A stretch of 64,000 nucleotides of DNA from Emiliania huxleyi CCMP1516 (GCF_000372725.1 NW_005196681.1:309354-373353), one strand, 5' to 3'; counted from the stretch's first letter, positions 29,080 to 40,686 are shown. The notes: generated by a model not told the origin, from the letters alone. Translations and numbers: made by a program.

Positions 29080-29760
29080 TGGTTGGGCGTGTGAGCCGCC
29101 ATCTTGGACTGTGAGGCGAGTATTTGCAACCGCGGGAGCTCGCCGCCGCCGCGCTACACCGCCGCCGCCGCCCTCCCGAGGGCAGATAATAGCCCAAGTC
29201 GAAGAGTTCGCCCTGCCCTCGGTATCTGGGTGGCAGGCGGGACTAGAGAGGCATGCTGGGGTGCACGGTTGGGGGCGCGAGCCGCCATCTTGGACTGTGA
29301 GGCGAGTATTTGCAACCGCGGGAGCTCGCCGCCGCCCCTCTACGCCGCCGCCCCCCGCCGCCCTCCCGAGGGCAGATAATAGCCCAAGTCGAAGAGTGCG
29401 CCCTGCCCTCGGTATCTGGGCGGCAGGCGGGGCTAGAGTGGCACGCTGGTGCACGGTTGGGGGCGCGAGTCGCCATCCTGGACTGTGAGGGGAGGCGAGT
29501 ATTTGCAACCGGGAGCTCGCCGCCGCCCCTACACCGCCGCTGCCGCCCTCCCGAGGGCAGATAATAGCCCAAGAGAAGTCGAATGGAGTGCGCCCCGGCC
29601 TCGACATCTCGGTGGCAGAGGCGACCCAAGGGTAGCGACGCACCAGAGCACGGCTGGGCGTGTGAGCAGCCGTGTTGGACTGTGAGGCGAATATTTGTCA
29701 TCGGGAGCTGTCGGGAGCGCGCGACTCTACACCGCCGCCGCCGCCCTCCCGAGGGCAGGA
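29080..29760 (+). repeat. Subtelomere-like satellite, four copies of ~190 bp
   Basis: A TTGGACTGTGAGGCGAGTAT core occurs at 29104, 29290, about 29478 and 29675 (periods near 186, 188 and 197). Each copy also has a CCGCCGCC tract, CCTCCCGAGGGCAGATAATA and a TCGGTATCTGGG-type block. Placement beside TTAGGG clusters is typical of subtelomeric DNA. The open frames across it merely echo the repeat. Nothing else is seen up to 30211. Confidence 0.85.
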
Positions 29761-30211
29761 GATAATAACGGCCGCCTCGTCGTCGAGCTCGGCGGAGACG
29801 ATGGTCGCCTCGCGTTTGAACCCCTCGAGCTGCAGAGCGGCGTCGCAACTCGTCGAGCGTAACAGCAGTCCGCCCTCGGATGACTTGTTGAGCGCGCCGT
29901 AAGCCGCCCCGTAACGCGTAAGGCACGCGGCAGCCATCGGGGAGCGCGATCTCGGTCAGCTGGTGCCGTCGCGTGGGTACGGTGCGAGGAACGACATGCT
30001 GTGGCAATGACGAGAGGTGTGCTTCGAAGACGTGCGCGAAGAAGGGAGAAAGAAAGAAGAGAAAACCAGCCCGCGTGACACCCAACCCACCCACCCACGA
30101 TCTGGGGCCTACGAAGCGTTTACCCATTCACCCACTTTTGGGCACGTGGTCGGAGAAAAAACGCAACCTCGACTTCGCGTGAACGCGCCTGCGCCTCCTG
30201 CGATCGCAAAC

Positions 30212-31323
30212 ATGCTGCTACACCTCCCGCTCCTGGCGGCAGCGCAGATCCTGGTCGCCTACGACGCGCGCTGTCCGTCGTGGTCGGACACTCGCTCCGC
30301 GCTGAAGGCTGCGGTTGCGCGTGCACGAGAGGTAGGCGGCAAAGGCGGTGGCACCGAGCTGCGGCTGATCGACTTGGCGTCGCGGCCGCCGGCGCCAGAG
30401 CTCGCGCTGCTCGAGTCCACCCTCGTGGCCCACGGCTCGCCCGCCATCGCTCACCTGGATGACGCGCAGCAGCTGAGCCGCTATCGCGGTGCACTCGACG
30501 ACACTGCAGCCCTCGCTGCGTGGATGCTGGAGCTGCGCGAGGCTTCGAGTGGCATGGCGTGGCTCCGCCGCTACCTGGTGGAGGGAATTCCGCTGCTGCA
30601 GCGCGGCCTCGAGCAGGAGATCGAGAGGCGCGGCCAGCTCTCCTTTTTGGGACAGGCGCGGCACCGCACCCTCGTCCCTACCCACCCCTGCCCGCCACGC
30701 CTCGTGAGCCCTCGTCCCTGCCCACCCCTGCCCGCCACCCACCCCTGCCCGCCACGCCTCGCGAGCGCGTCCGCTCCCCACCTCAGGTCGGCCGCTTCGC
30801 GCGCGAGTGCGCCCGCCTCTCGAACACCGCCGCCGCGCTGCCCACCCTCCACAACCGCTCGCTAGCTGCGCCGCACAACAGCTCGCAGGCCCTGTGGGCG
30901 CTGCAGGAGAACTTGGCGCACGCGCGCAGCGACCTGCACGCCGCCGCCGTCGGAGAGGGCGACCCCACCGGGGAGAGGCAGAGGGATGCGCTGCGGGCCG
31001 CGAGGCTGCGACTGCGCGCGGCGCGAACGGTGCTGACTGCGGCGACGGCCGCCTCTGCGGCTGCGGCGGAGGAGGCGCCGCCCGAGGAGCCGACTGCGCT
31101 GGTGGACGAGGACGGCAGTCCGATCGACGAAGGCGGCGCCAACTTTGACACCGCCGTTCTGGAGCGGATCGCAAAGGTCGCCGCGGCGCTCGGGCTCGAG
31201 CACGGAGCAGTGGACCCGATCCGAAGGGCCAACGAGGCGATGGGCCTCTCCCCACACCCGTCCACGTCGCAGACGGACCAGCTGGCCGTGCAGGTGGCCC
31301 TGCTCTGGCCGGGGGCAAGGTAG
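30212..31323 (+). CDS. Secretory protein with degenerate thioredoxin-like domain
   Basis: Two exons from ATG 30212. The first 11 residues (MLLHLPLLAAA) look like a short signal peptide. The next ~110 residues follow the thioredoxin pattern: ILVAYDARCPSWSDTRSALK in place of the active-site strand and helix, then ELRLIDLASRP, HGSPAIAHLDD and YRGALDDTAALAAWMLE. The usual C-x-x-C is reduced to a single Cys (CPSW), so thiol-disulfide exchange by two cysteines is unlikely. Exon 1 ends FLGQ at a GC donor near 30658; exon 2 starts VGRFARECARL near 30787, giving another GC-AG intron. Its second half is helical and Ala-rich, with an acidic part around DEDGSPIDEGG. I do not recognise the full architecture; a non-catalytic PDI-like chaperone is one possibility. 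Confidence 0.55.
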
Positions 31324-31683
31324 TTGTCTCTTGCATCAGTTGTCCGCTCCATCGCGGTTGTGCTTTTCTCCAACCGCCATCGACGCATTAGGGGCCTCCG
31401 TCAGTGATTGGTTTTTAATTTTTCCATCAGATTTTTTCTGGATTTTTCGTGCGGTCTCCGCGAGAGCGGACACGAGAGTACGCGCGCGGCGTGCACGTCT
31501 CTCCACGTGTACTCGCCCCAATAAATGCCGCGAGTGGTCAAGGAGCACTCCCCATCCAACCGCGCCCCTGCCCACTCACCGACCAGCATCACACGACCCA
31601 CCCCTCCACCCCTCCCTCCCCCACTGCACACGCAACCCCTCCCCCTCTATGTCTCCCACACGACCCAGCACACACACTGCGGC

Positions 31684-32498
31684 CTATTTCTGCCGCTTCG
31701 CAGGCTTGCCTTTCGCCGGCCTGCCCGCCTCCTCCTCCCCATCTCGCCCGTCCGCGTGCAGCGGCTTGAGCGCGTGCAGCGGCAGCGACACGTCCTCGTA
31801 CATGTTGCCGCGCTCGTCCCTCGCGTGCAGAAACTCGACGGTGGCGGTCTTCTTCTCGACCGAGAGGATCCGAACCTCCCACCCCAGACCGCCCCGCTCC
31901 TCGCACGGGTAGTCCGGCCACAGCCTCGCAGGCACAAGCGCGAGCCGCCCCTTGGCATTCTCCGGCTTGAGCGGCTCTGGCTTCCCCGGCTCTGGCGAGG
32001 CTCGCTTCTGCGGGCTGGGCGGCGGCGCAGCATTGGGCGGCGGCACTGCGTCGGACGTCTCCGGCGCGCTCGGCGTGGGCGCCTTTGCGTTATCGCCCTC
32101 GTTCTCCGCCTCCCCCGCGGGCGGGAAGACGAGCGTGCAGACAGACGTCTCCCACTTCACCACGACCTGCTTTGTCTTTGGCGGCACGGTAAAGGTGAGG
32201 AGGTGCTTGCCCTCCGCCGGCGAGCACTTGCACGGCAGGTGCAGCACTACCTGCAGGCCGCGGGGCTCGCATCGGGGGGGGGGGGGGGGGGCGCTCTCGC
32301 GCGGCGGGAGGCAGCGTGCATTGAATTTTTGCTCTGAGCGTGGTGATGACTGGGCTGTGGGCGCGCCTTTTGGGGCTGATCGTTGGCCCCATTGTCGTAG
32401 CGCACTCGATACTTGTGTATGCTCGGGTCCGTCTCTTTTTGCGCCGCACGCTCCATGCTCGTCCAATCGAGCACGACGGGGTCGGGGGAGAGGACCAT
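31684..32498 (-). CDS. Tudor/chromo-like domain protein, two exons
   Basis: Exon 1 starts at ATG 32498 (MVLSPDPVVLDW) and includes HKYRVRYDNGAND, a beta-barrel-type reader segment. The intron has a 15-base poly-C run and ends CTGCAG. Exon 2 (32250-31684) opens with VVLHLPCKCSPAEGKHLLTF and PPKTKQVVVKWETSVCTL. After a low-complexity Pro/Ala linker comes a second compact domain: GRLALVPARLWPDYPCEERG, GWEVRILSVEKKTATVEFLH and YEDVSLPLHALKPL. The V-P-A-x-x-W-P opening and the E-F-L-H-A-R-D pattern are like Tudor or PWWP barrels that bind modified histones. The tail is rich in Lys. A nuclear chromatin reader is a reasonable guess and is not proven. The exon 1 donor is uncertain. Confidence 0.5.
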
Positions 32499-35400
32499 GG
32501 CGGGACCAGGTCAGAGCGAGGTGTCGCTGATGCAAGGCTGGTGACCGGGGACCCGCGGCGGTGGAGCCGGCGGCCCGCGAAATTTTTTTTGTTTTCTCAA
32601 GGGAAAAAGAAAGAAAAGAAAAAACTAAAATTATGAACACCAAATTTACGCACTCCTCTCCCAAACCAGTCGAGGTCGAATCCGCGCACGCCGAGACGGT
32701 GCAGCTCGGCGATCCTCGCCTCGGTGACGACCGCCGCGGCGGAGCTCGGGCCGGGGAGGCCGCCGGCGCCGTGCGAGAAGACCCCGACGCGGGCGGCGGA
32801 GCACTCCCAGCTTAGGCTGAATATACTTTTCCTCTCGCACCCCGTCTCTTTTCCTTTCCTTTTTTCTCTACAGCACCCTCTCTTTTCCTCTCTCTTTTCC
32901 CGGGGAAACCATCAAATTTTCCGGGCTCTGAGCCGAGACCCGAGTCTGAGGCTCGTTTGGGGCCGGCCCAAAATCAGCCAAATCGGCGAAATACCGGGTA
33001 TTTTGCGGGTATACCTGGAAACCCCCGGTATACCTGAAAAATACCCTGGTCCCTGCGACCGCCTGGGTATCGTGCCGATTTCCTCAATTTTGCCTCAGAT
33101 TTTGCCCCAGACCAGCTCTCAGACTCAGGGAAACTCGCGAGTTTCCAGAATGGAGCACCAAACACCCTCTGTTTTCCCTGGAAATTTCCGGAAACGCAAA
33201 GTGCTGGGGACCCTCTGTTTTCCTTTTTGTTTGCCGGAAAAGTATATGCAGGCCAACTCCCAGCTGCTGCTGGAAGCGTCAGCTACGCTGGGAGGCATAT
33301 ACACACATGGTCCAACAGGCCGGCGTGTCAAGAGTCAGCGGCGGCGGGCCCATCTGAGAATTTCGCTCGCGCTCCAGTTTAAAACGTTTTCCCCTGCGGA
33401 AACGTCCACACGGCTCGCCTGTGTGAGGCGTGTGTGCCATTCCGCGCCAGTCCGCGCCCTTGTCGTCATTCTCTGTGAAGATTTATTTTAAGAATTTTAC
33501 GGTGAAATCTTTTTTTCAATGTCACAGAGCTGCGGCGAGGTGCCTCTCGATGTCGGTGCAGGGTTGGCGGTGCCCGTTTACAACGCAAGCACTAGCACTC
33601 CTGCCAGGGAGCAGCTCGCCCACGGCCTCTTCTCTTGCGTCAGCAACGCGCGACTCTGCGCGACGGCGCGCGAGCGGCCTGGGTGCGCATGCGCGCCGCC
33701 CGCGCGAAGTCCGAAGATCGGCGCGGCGGTGCGGAGCGCGTGGTCCGTGGAGGTGTCTGGTCTCTGCTCGCGCGTCACCTCGAGCTCCCTTCCCACTGCT
33801 TGATCCAACCCTTGGCCCTCTGATGTCCAGTGCAGCACATGTACTCTTGGTGTGTGTGCTGTGGGCCCTCCTTGTCTCTGCAAAAGACCGTCTGAGGTAT
33901 TACACCTAGATCTATCTAGATAAGATACCTGCCACTGTGCTCTGCATGAATGCCTGCCCAGGTGTGAAGAACACCTCGTGACCACGGCGCCGCAGGCGCC
34001 TGTTGATGGGTCCAGGTGATAGCCCTGGATGGGCAATGCATACGCCTAGTTGGACCTCAGATCGCCCGACCGCGTCCCGGTGCTCTGCCGTCGGATTTGT
34101 GACGCCGCCGCACCGCGCCGCGGCCGGGGGCCCTCCGGAGGCCGAGGATGGCCGTGGCGGACCGGGACAAGCTCTGGGAGGTAAAGTGTCAGTGTATATA
34201 TTGTAGAGGCCAACCATGTGCACAATATCTCTCAGTCTAGCTAAGCCATGGGAGGCGATGCCGGGGCCGTACAGCAGCTTGATGGTGCTTACGCCGGGAG
34301 ACGCCGGCGTGCCGCGTGCGTCCCGGAGCGGTCCCGGACGGGGGCCCAGGGGAGGAAAATGGAGGACAACGCCGGCACCGCTCTGATCGAACTCTTAACT
34401 TCAAACAAAGCCTCGCGGCGCGTGCGGTAGGCACTCGGGATTTTGTCAGATCGGCGTGTTCACGCCGGGATCGTGTCCTCCACAACCTCTGGCGAGGTAC
34501 TCCCACGCCTCTCGGGGTTTTTGTCTGGCCGAGTCAACCCGAGATGCTGGGGCGAGCCTCGGCGAGACTGCGTCAGCTGTTCCCACAGCAGGCTGGAAGT
34601 ACCTCGCCAGCACAACCGGGGCAAAGTACCTCGCCAGCACAAGTCAACCGAGGAAACTTTTGGCCGGAGGACGTCTGGAGGCCGTCGTTTCTTTGTCACG
34701 CGGGGAGCCAAGCTGCGGGTATGGGCTATGGCGTCAGCGGCTTACCCCACTAACTCGACCACGGCGAAGCGATTGCGCTTGGTCCCACGAGTTCAAGCCG
34801 ACCGCATACGGCCGATCTTGTTCACATAAACGCACGATCTTGTTCACGGTAGGGCGCCCACAGGACCCAAAAAAAGAAAAGAAAAAACAAATGGGCCACC
34901 CCCGATCGCAGCACTTCGTGTTGGAGAGTCGAGATATTGAGAATGTGACTAGGAGGGAGGGACGCTGGGGATTCTCAAAGGTATACCCTTGGAATGGCCG
35001 GATCCAGCCTTAAAAGTACGAGATCGCGCGCGTTTCGCGCACAGCACCGCCTGTTCTCCGCGGCTGAGTGACGACGCGTGCCGTGTGCCAGCAGAGTTGG
35101 GCGCGCGCGGCGCGACGGCGCCCGCGAGGGAAGGCGCGGGTGCAGCGGCCGCCGGCGGCCGTACCGCCCGCCAGCCGGCGCAGCAGCGGCCAGCGCAGCG
35201 GCCGCCGGCGCAGCAGCCAGAGCAGCCGGTGCGCGCCTTGCGAGGCGAGTACTGCCGCCCGGCAGCCTTGAGAGGCGGCCAGGCGGCAGTACTCGTTCGA
35301 ACTTTGCGAGCCGTGCGCGCGCCGAGGCGCCCGCGGCGCGCGCCCGCCCGGCTGCCAGTAGGAGGCGGCGCAATATGGCCTATAGTACAGCCCTTGAGGA

Positions 35401-35748
35401 GGAGGAAGAGGCTGGCTGGCAGTGCTGTATGCCGCCGAGGGGCAGTTTTGGGGTGCTGTCCCCATCCCAGGGGGCTGCAGAAGGCGTCCGCAGCCGGGAC
35501 AACCCGCCCCCCCGCCGAGGCCGGTCGAAGCCCACATTAGTGCAGCCATGAGGAGTCCTCTTGGTGCTCCTGTCGGCCGTTTGAACCTCGGGCGCGCGCC
35601 GATGGGGGGGGGGGGGGTCTTGCTTGCTCCACACCGAGCGCCATCGGTCCGGACCGGTGCACTAACCGAGGGTCGGCTTGCACAAGGTCTGTGCCGCGGG
35701 CGCTCGGCGCCAAGTGCAGTGTCACGCTCGCGCTGGAGCGGGACACAA
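32499..35748. other. Gene-poor region, lower GC
   Basis: I see no convincing gene over 3.2 kb. Sequence at 32820-33500 is AT-richer, with repeated CCGGTATACCTG and CCTCTGTTTTCC phrases. Positions 33430-33466 match 25585-25621 with one mismatch. Near 34600-34645 the AAGTACCTCGCCAGCACAA unit is tandemly repeated and is also inverted near 34490. A stem-loop with 14-bp arms lies at 35246-35295. The long open frames at 33.6-34.0 kb and 35.0-35.5 kb lack domain signatures. Confidence 0.45.
35246..35295. repeat. 14-bp inverted repeat
   Basis: CGAGTACTGCCGCC at 35246-35259 is complementary to GGCGGCAGTACTCG at 35282-35295, with a 22-nt loop that is itself GC-rich. I cannot assign a role to it. Confidence 0.65.
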
Positions 35749-36348
35749 TGGGGAACCCTCGTTTCCTAGTCACTCGGTCCCCCAACGGAAGAGACCTCTC
35801 TCCTATTGGAACTGGCCAACATCAGATTTGCCTTGCATTTGAGGCGGAAAGCTATTTTCTTTTGGGTCCTGTGGGCACCCTATTCAGAGAGTTTGTTTTT
35901 CCCTATTGCTATTCACGGCCAGGTGATCCCGGGTCCGGCAAAAAGTTTTGTTTCGCGGGACCAAGACGGGTCGGTGGTGCCCCTTAGCCATAGGAGCACC
36001 CCCTCTTCGATTTCTGCAGAGTGTTTCCGCCGCGGACAAAAAGAGGGAATGTACGTAAGAGCCACATACATTGAGAGAGAGATCTTCGGCAAACGAAACA
36101 AGTTCAACCTGCTTCTCCACGAGACATTCGGCGGCGGCTTCTCGCCGCCTGCAGTTGCAAAGATCAACCGCCTTGCGCGCAAGGCTCAACGCTCGGGCGT
36201 TGACCGCACCGCGTACCCTCCCCACTCCCGCCTCTCATTTGTGTCACACCACGCGGAACGCATCTCCATCGCTTCGGTGAAGGGGGTGAACCGTGCCATC
36301 CTCGATCGCCGTGCTAAGCTCGCTTCCGAGCTCTCACGCCGCGCGTAG
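35749..36348 (+). mobile_element. Retroelement-like coding remnant
   Basis: Lower-GC sequence with two overlapping frames. The better one ends at 36348 and contains FGKRNKFNLLLHETFGGGFS, then KINRLARKAQRSG, and SFVSHHAERISIASVKGVNR. This E-x-F-G-G, R-L-A-x-x-A, H-x-x-R-I-S pattern resembles the C-terminal domain found after reverse transcriptase in algal retroelements and related multicopy proteins. That comparison is from memory and unverified. The earliest ATG in this frame is 36049, so only a 100-residue piece could be made. No reverse transcriptase motifs remain here. Confidence 0.35.
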
Positions 36349-36513
36349 GGCCCCTAGGGGCCTAGAGAACACAACCCCCTCTCTCTTTTCTCCCAGTAAG
36401 CTAAAAGTACGTACATTGAAAAGTGTGGATTTGGGCACTGGGGTGTGGAGGAAGTGCTGGCTGCCTACGTTCCGCGCGCCGGGAGGCGCGCCGGGAGGAC
36501 ACGACAGACACAC

Positions 36514-39500
36514 ATGCAAGACGACCCTCCTCCACACGCGGCGGAGCCCGCAGCCCGCAAGAAAAAGTCGCGCGGCGCCCGTCTCAGCAAGGCGGAGCGC
36601 GAGGCACGGCGCGAGGCGAGGCTGGCTTCGGCCGCAGACGACGCGGCTGGCGGAGCGCCACTCGAGCGGCGCCGCACGGCTTTGCGCTCGCTCGTCGCCT
36701 CGGAGCAGTGGGATGCTGCGGCGGCTCTTGGCTGCGAGTCCACCGTGCTTGCGCTCGAGCTGCTCCGCGCGCTGGCGGGGAGCGGGCGAGAGCGGCTGCT
36801 CACGCACACAGCACGCCGGCTCGCCGATGTGCTCGGCGCGGCGAGCCTCGCGCCCGCCGTGGAGGAGGCGGCAGCGGCCCATCGCTACCGCGACGCGGCT
36901 GCCATCGTGCGCGGCGTGGGCGTGAGTGGCGCGAGTTGCTCGAGCGAGGCCGGCGGGGCCGGCGGCGGCTCGGCGGGCGGCTACTCCTTTGGCGGCGTGC
37001 ACGAGCTCGCCCTCCGCTGCTTCGAGAGGGGGGAGGTCGCCGAGGGCGCTGAGATCCTCGGCGGCGAGCCGCGGTTGCAGCTGCTCGCGCTGCGTGAGAT
37101 GGTCTCCTCTCGCCGGGCCGCTGGTGTCGCCGCGCAGTACCTCGGCTCGCTCTCGCTGCTGCCGCATCCCGCCGCCGCCGCGGAGGTAGCCCTCGGGCGA
37201 GAGGCCGCCTCGCTGCTGCACGGCGCGCCTGCTCTGGCCGCCGCGGCGGCGGAGGCGGCAGAGGCGATCCAGGCCGCCTTGCGCTCCGCGTGGCCGCGCG
37301 CAGAGGTGCAGCCGTACGGGAGCGGCGCGCTCGGCCTTGGCGCCTCCGGCTCGGACGTCGACTTGTGCGCTCTGCTGCCGGGCCTGCCCACGCCGCTGAG
37401 CAAGCAGGGCCGCGCCGCCCTCGCCGCGCCGCTGAGGCGCGCCGCCGCCGCCTTGCGCCGCTGCGGCGCCGTGAGCGACCTCCGCGCCGCGCCCGCCGCC
37501 CGCACGCCGAGCCTTGCCTTCTCGCTGCAGCTGCGGGGTGGCGCGCGGCGCGTCGACCTCACGCTCAACAACGTGGCCGGCCTCGCGAACACGCACGTCC
37601 TCGCGCAGCTCCTCGCCAGGGTGCCGCACCTCCGCCCCGCGGCCGCCGCGCTGCGCAGCTGGGCCCGCTCCAAGGGGCTGTGCGGCGGGCCGCGCGTGCC
37701 GTCGCCCTGCGAGCGGCTGCTCTAGCGGTGAACAGCGTCTCTTCACACCTCTAGCTGTGAACAGGTGCCGTCGTCCTACGCGTGGCTGCTGCTCGCGGCG
37801 CACGTGGCGCAGCAGCGCGGCGCGGCGCCGCCCGCCACGCCAGACCTCGCCGCTTTCGAAGCCCTCCTCGCAGACGCATCCCTCTCCACCGCCGTTTGGG
37901 CCGCCGCCGCCGCCGGCTCGCTCGGGCAAGGTGCGGCGCTTGGCGCCTCGAGCCCTGGCATCGCCTCTCTGGGCGACGCGCTCACGTCTGCCGGGCGGGC
38001 CGCTCGCCGTCCGAGCCGAGAGGGGCGCGAGCCTTGGCCGTACCGCCCTTCCCTTCCCTCTGCCTGGTAGGCTCGGCGAGCCGCCTTCCTCGCCCTGCAT
38101 GCGCACGCCTCTGCCGCGGCATCCCGAGGCGGAGGCGGGGGCGGGGGCAGAGGCGGACAGCGAGGCCCAAGCGGGGTCGCTCTTTTGGCGCTGCTTGGTG
38201 CACCTCGCACACGGCCACTCCTACAAGCGGGGCGTGGTCTCGCTTCGCGACCCGACTCTGACCAAGGCTCGCAAGGGCTGGCACCGCTGGCACGGCGCGC
38301 TGCCCTCGCCCCCGCTGCCCTCGCCCCCCCTGCCGCCCTCGCCCCCGGCCCTCGCCCCCGCGCCGCCCACGCGTGGCTGCGCTGCCCGCCACTCGTCTCA
38401 GCCAGGCTCTCTCGCACTCGCAGTCGGCGCCCTCATGCTAGAGGACGTCACCGAGCTCGACCGCGACCTCGGCGCCGCCATCTCGCGGGCCGCGCTCCTC
38501 GCCATGCGCCTCGCCGCCGCCGAGGCGCTGATCGGCCTCTCCGACTGCTCCTCCCCTCCGCTGCTCGCGCGCATCTGCACGCCAAGCGACTGGCGGCTCG
38601 ACGAGCACGCGCGCCTGCTCGGCCCGGCGGCGATCGCCGCCGCCGCCGTCAACGCTCCTCTCCCGCCTGCGCAGCGGCCAATCGCTGCCGCCTCGACCGA
38701 GGCGAACCCCGCCCCGCCCCGCCTCGGCCCGCCTTGCGAGCCCCGGCCCGGCGGGCGACGCAGCAGTTGCCCCGTGCGCGCAGGCGCTCCTCCACCTGGC
38801 CAAGGCTCTCTCCGAGGCGGAGGCCGTGGCTCTGCTCCCGGTGCACGCTCCCAGGCACGCCCCGCACCTTCTGGCGCTCGCCGTCTGCTGCGGCGGCGGC
38901 AGCGCGCCCGTGGCGCCCAGCTGCTTCACCGTCCCGCCAGAGGCGCTGCCGCAGCTGGCGCCGCTTCTCGGCAGCACGCGCGCGCTCAAGATTGTTCACG
39001 GCGGTCGGGGGCTGGCCGCGTCCCTCGCCGCTGTCGCCGCGGGCGCGGAGGGCGGCGGCGGCGAAAGGCCGCCGCCGCCCTCGCCTCTGCTCGACACGCA
39101 GGCAGCCTATGGCGAGCTCGTGCGGCACACGATGCGCCAGCAGCCTTCGCCCGCCGCCCCGCCCGCGACGCCAAACGTCATCCACGCGCCCCGCCCGCTG
39201 CCTCCGCCGCCGCGCCCGCGAGGTGAGGGGTCCTGTCTCGGACCGGCGGGAGAGGCGGGTAGTGACCGAGGGTAGTGAGGGAGGGAGCGGGCTGGACTCG
39301 TCAGGCGAGGCGCTGCCCTTCGAGGCGCTGCTGCGCAAGTTCCTGCCCGGCCTGGCGGAGGCGGCGCTCGGGCATGCGGCCGAGCAGGCCGCTGAGGAGG
39401 GCGAGGAGCGAGAGGAGGGGTGCCCCGAGTCGCCCTCCCTCGCGTCGGACGACTCGCACCCGGAGGGGAGCTCACAGCTCGGAGGGGCCGCCGAGGCGGA

Positions 39501-40686
39501 GGCGGAGGCGGCGGTCGCAGAGGCGGTCCGGCTTGCGCCGCTGCTGCTTCGCCTCGGCACGCGCTTGCATCTCGAGGCGGGCTTCAGCCTTCAGATGCTG
39601 CTGAGAGAGGTCTGTCGGCCCGTCAGCCCCTCGCTTCCTCCACAGGCGCAGCTCGAAGACGCGCGAGCCGCCCGCGCAGCGCGTCGCCGCCGCAACGACC
39701 CCTCCCAGGCTTGCGGCAGCGGAGGTGGCAGCGGCGGCGGCGGCAGCCTCGGTGGCGGCGGCGGCGGCGGCGGCAAATCGGTGCAAGACTGCATCGCGGC
39801 AGCGTCCCGTCGCCACTGGTGCGCTTGGGCCGGGCCGAGTGCGAGCAAGGGCGCGCAGGACGCCGGCGTCGCGCCTTTCGCTGCCGATTCCAGAGCCTCG
39901 CACACTTCTGTCGTGACTTCTGTCGTGACGGACGTCTCTCGTCGCGGAGTCGAGGTGTCCGTCGCCAGCGACATCCTCCGCGCCATCATCCCGCCCGCCG
40001 AGTGGTTTGGGCCCCCGCCGCCGCCACCCGGGGTGGCTGCGACTGCGCTCGCGGCGCCACCGCCGAGGGTCTGGCCACGGATTGGAGAGGAGGTGGCGGT
40101 GCGCCTGCTGGGCACCTTTGCCTCGCCGGCTCTTGCGACCGGCGAGACGGCCCAGCTTGGCGCCCCCGCCGCGGGGAGGCTGCTTGCGGCGCCGCTCTTT
40201 GGCGGTGAGGCCGCCGGCGGCGGCTCGCTGGCTGCGGCGGTTGCCGGCGCGGCGGGAGGCGAGGGGGAGGGAGGGGGGGTGTGGGGGCGGGTGCACAAGC
40301 TCACCCACAGGCGAGCGACCCTCCTAACCCTCGGCGACGCGCCGCGCCTCGCCTCGCTGCGCGCCGCCAACGTGCGCCTCGACGGCGGCCTCGCCGACGC
40401 TCCTCGGCGTCCCGACTTGAGCCAGCTCCTCGCCGTCGGCGATTTGGTGCACGTGGCGGCACTCGACGGCGCTGCCGGGGACGGCGAGGCGCTGGAGGTC
40501 ACCGCCAGCTTGGCGCCCAGCGCCGAGGTGCGCCGTGCGGGCGGAGGCCGCAGCGACCCCGCCGGCGGGGGGCAGAAGCGGCCGTGGGAGTCCGATTCGG
40601 AGGGCGGCGAGAGCGACGTGGAGGCAGACGCAGGCGGCGGGATGGCAGACGGTTTCGGCAACAAGCGGCACCGAGCAGATGAGTGA
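36514..40686 (+). CDS. Terminal nucleotidyltransferase fused to degenerate EXD1-like exonuclease
   Basis: A large multi-exon gene from ATG 36514 to 40686. The N-terminal part is basic and helical. A nucleotidyltransferase core follows: GSGALGLGASGSDVDL with catalytic Asp281 and Asp283, then RRVDLTLNNVAGLANT with the third Asp at 348. A GT-AG intron (37696-37764) leads to VPSSYAWLLLAAHVAQQ. Later exons give LFWRCLVHLAHGHSYKRGVV and ALMLEDVTELDRDLGAAIS, matching the PAP-associated domain of terminal uridylyl/non-canonical poly(A) polymerases. Next, around 38800-39220, come ALKIVHGGRGLAASL and LLDTQAAYGELVR, the layout of EXD1-like DEDD 3'-5' exonucleases. The Asp of the H-D motif is Gly and the first D-x-E is not evident, so it is probably inactive. 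The end has an OB/S1-like segment (WGRVHKLTHRRATLL, VGDLVHVAAL) and an acidic, basic tail. RNA 3'-end tailing is the likely role. Confidence 0.75.

Noticed and set aside
33578-34036. 152-codon minus-strand ORF with several Cys and His
   Set aside because: There is no recognisable motif, competing frames are equally long and there is no codon-use contrast.
35010-35549. ORFs of 157-183 codons on both strands
   Set aside because: They cross the 35246-35295 stem-loop and show only low-complexity Ala/Arg/Gly sequence.
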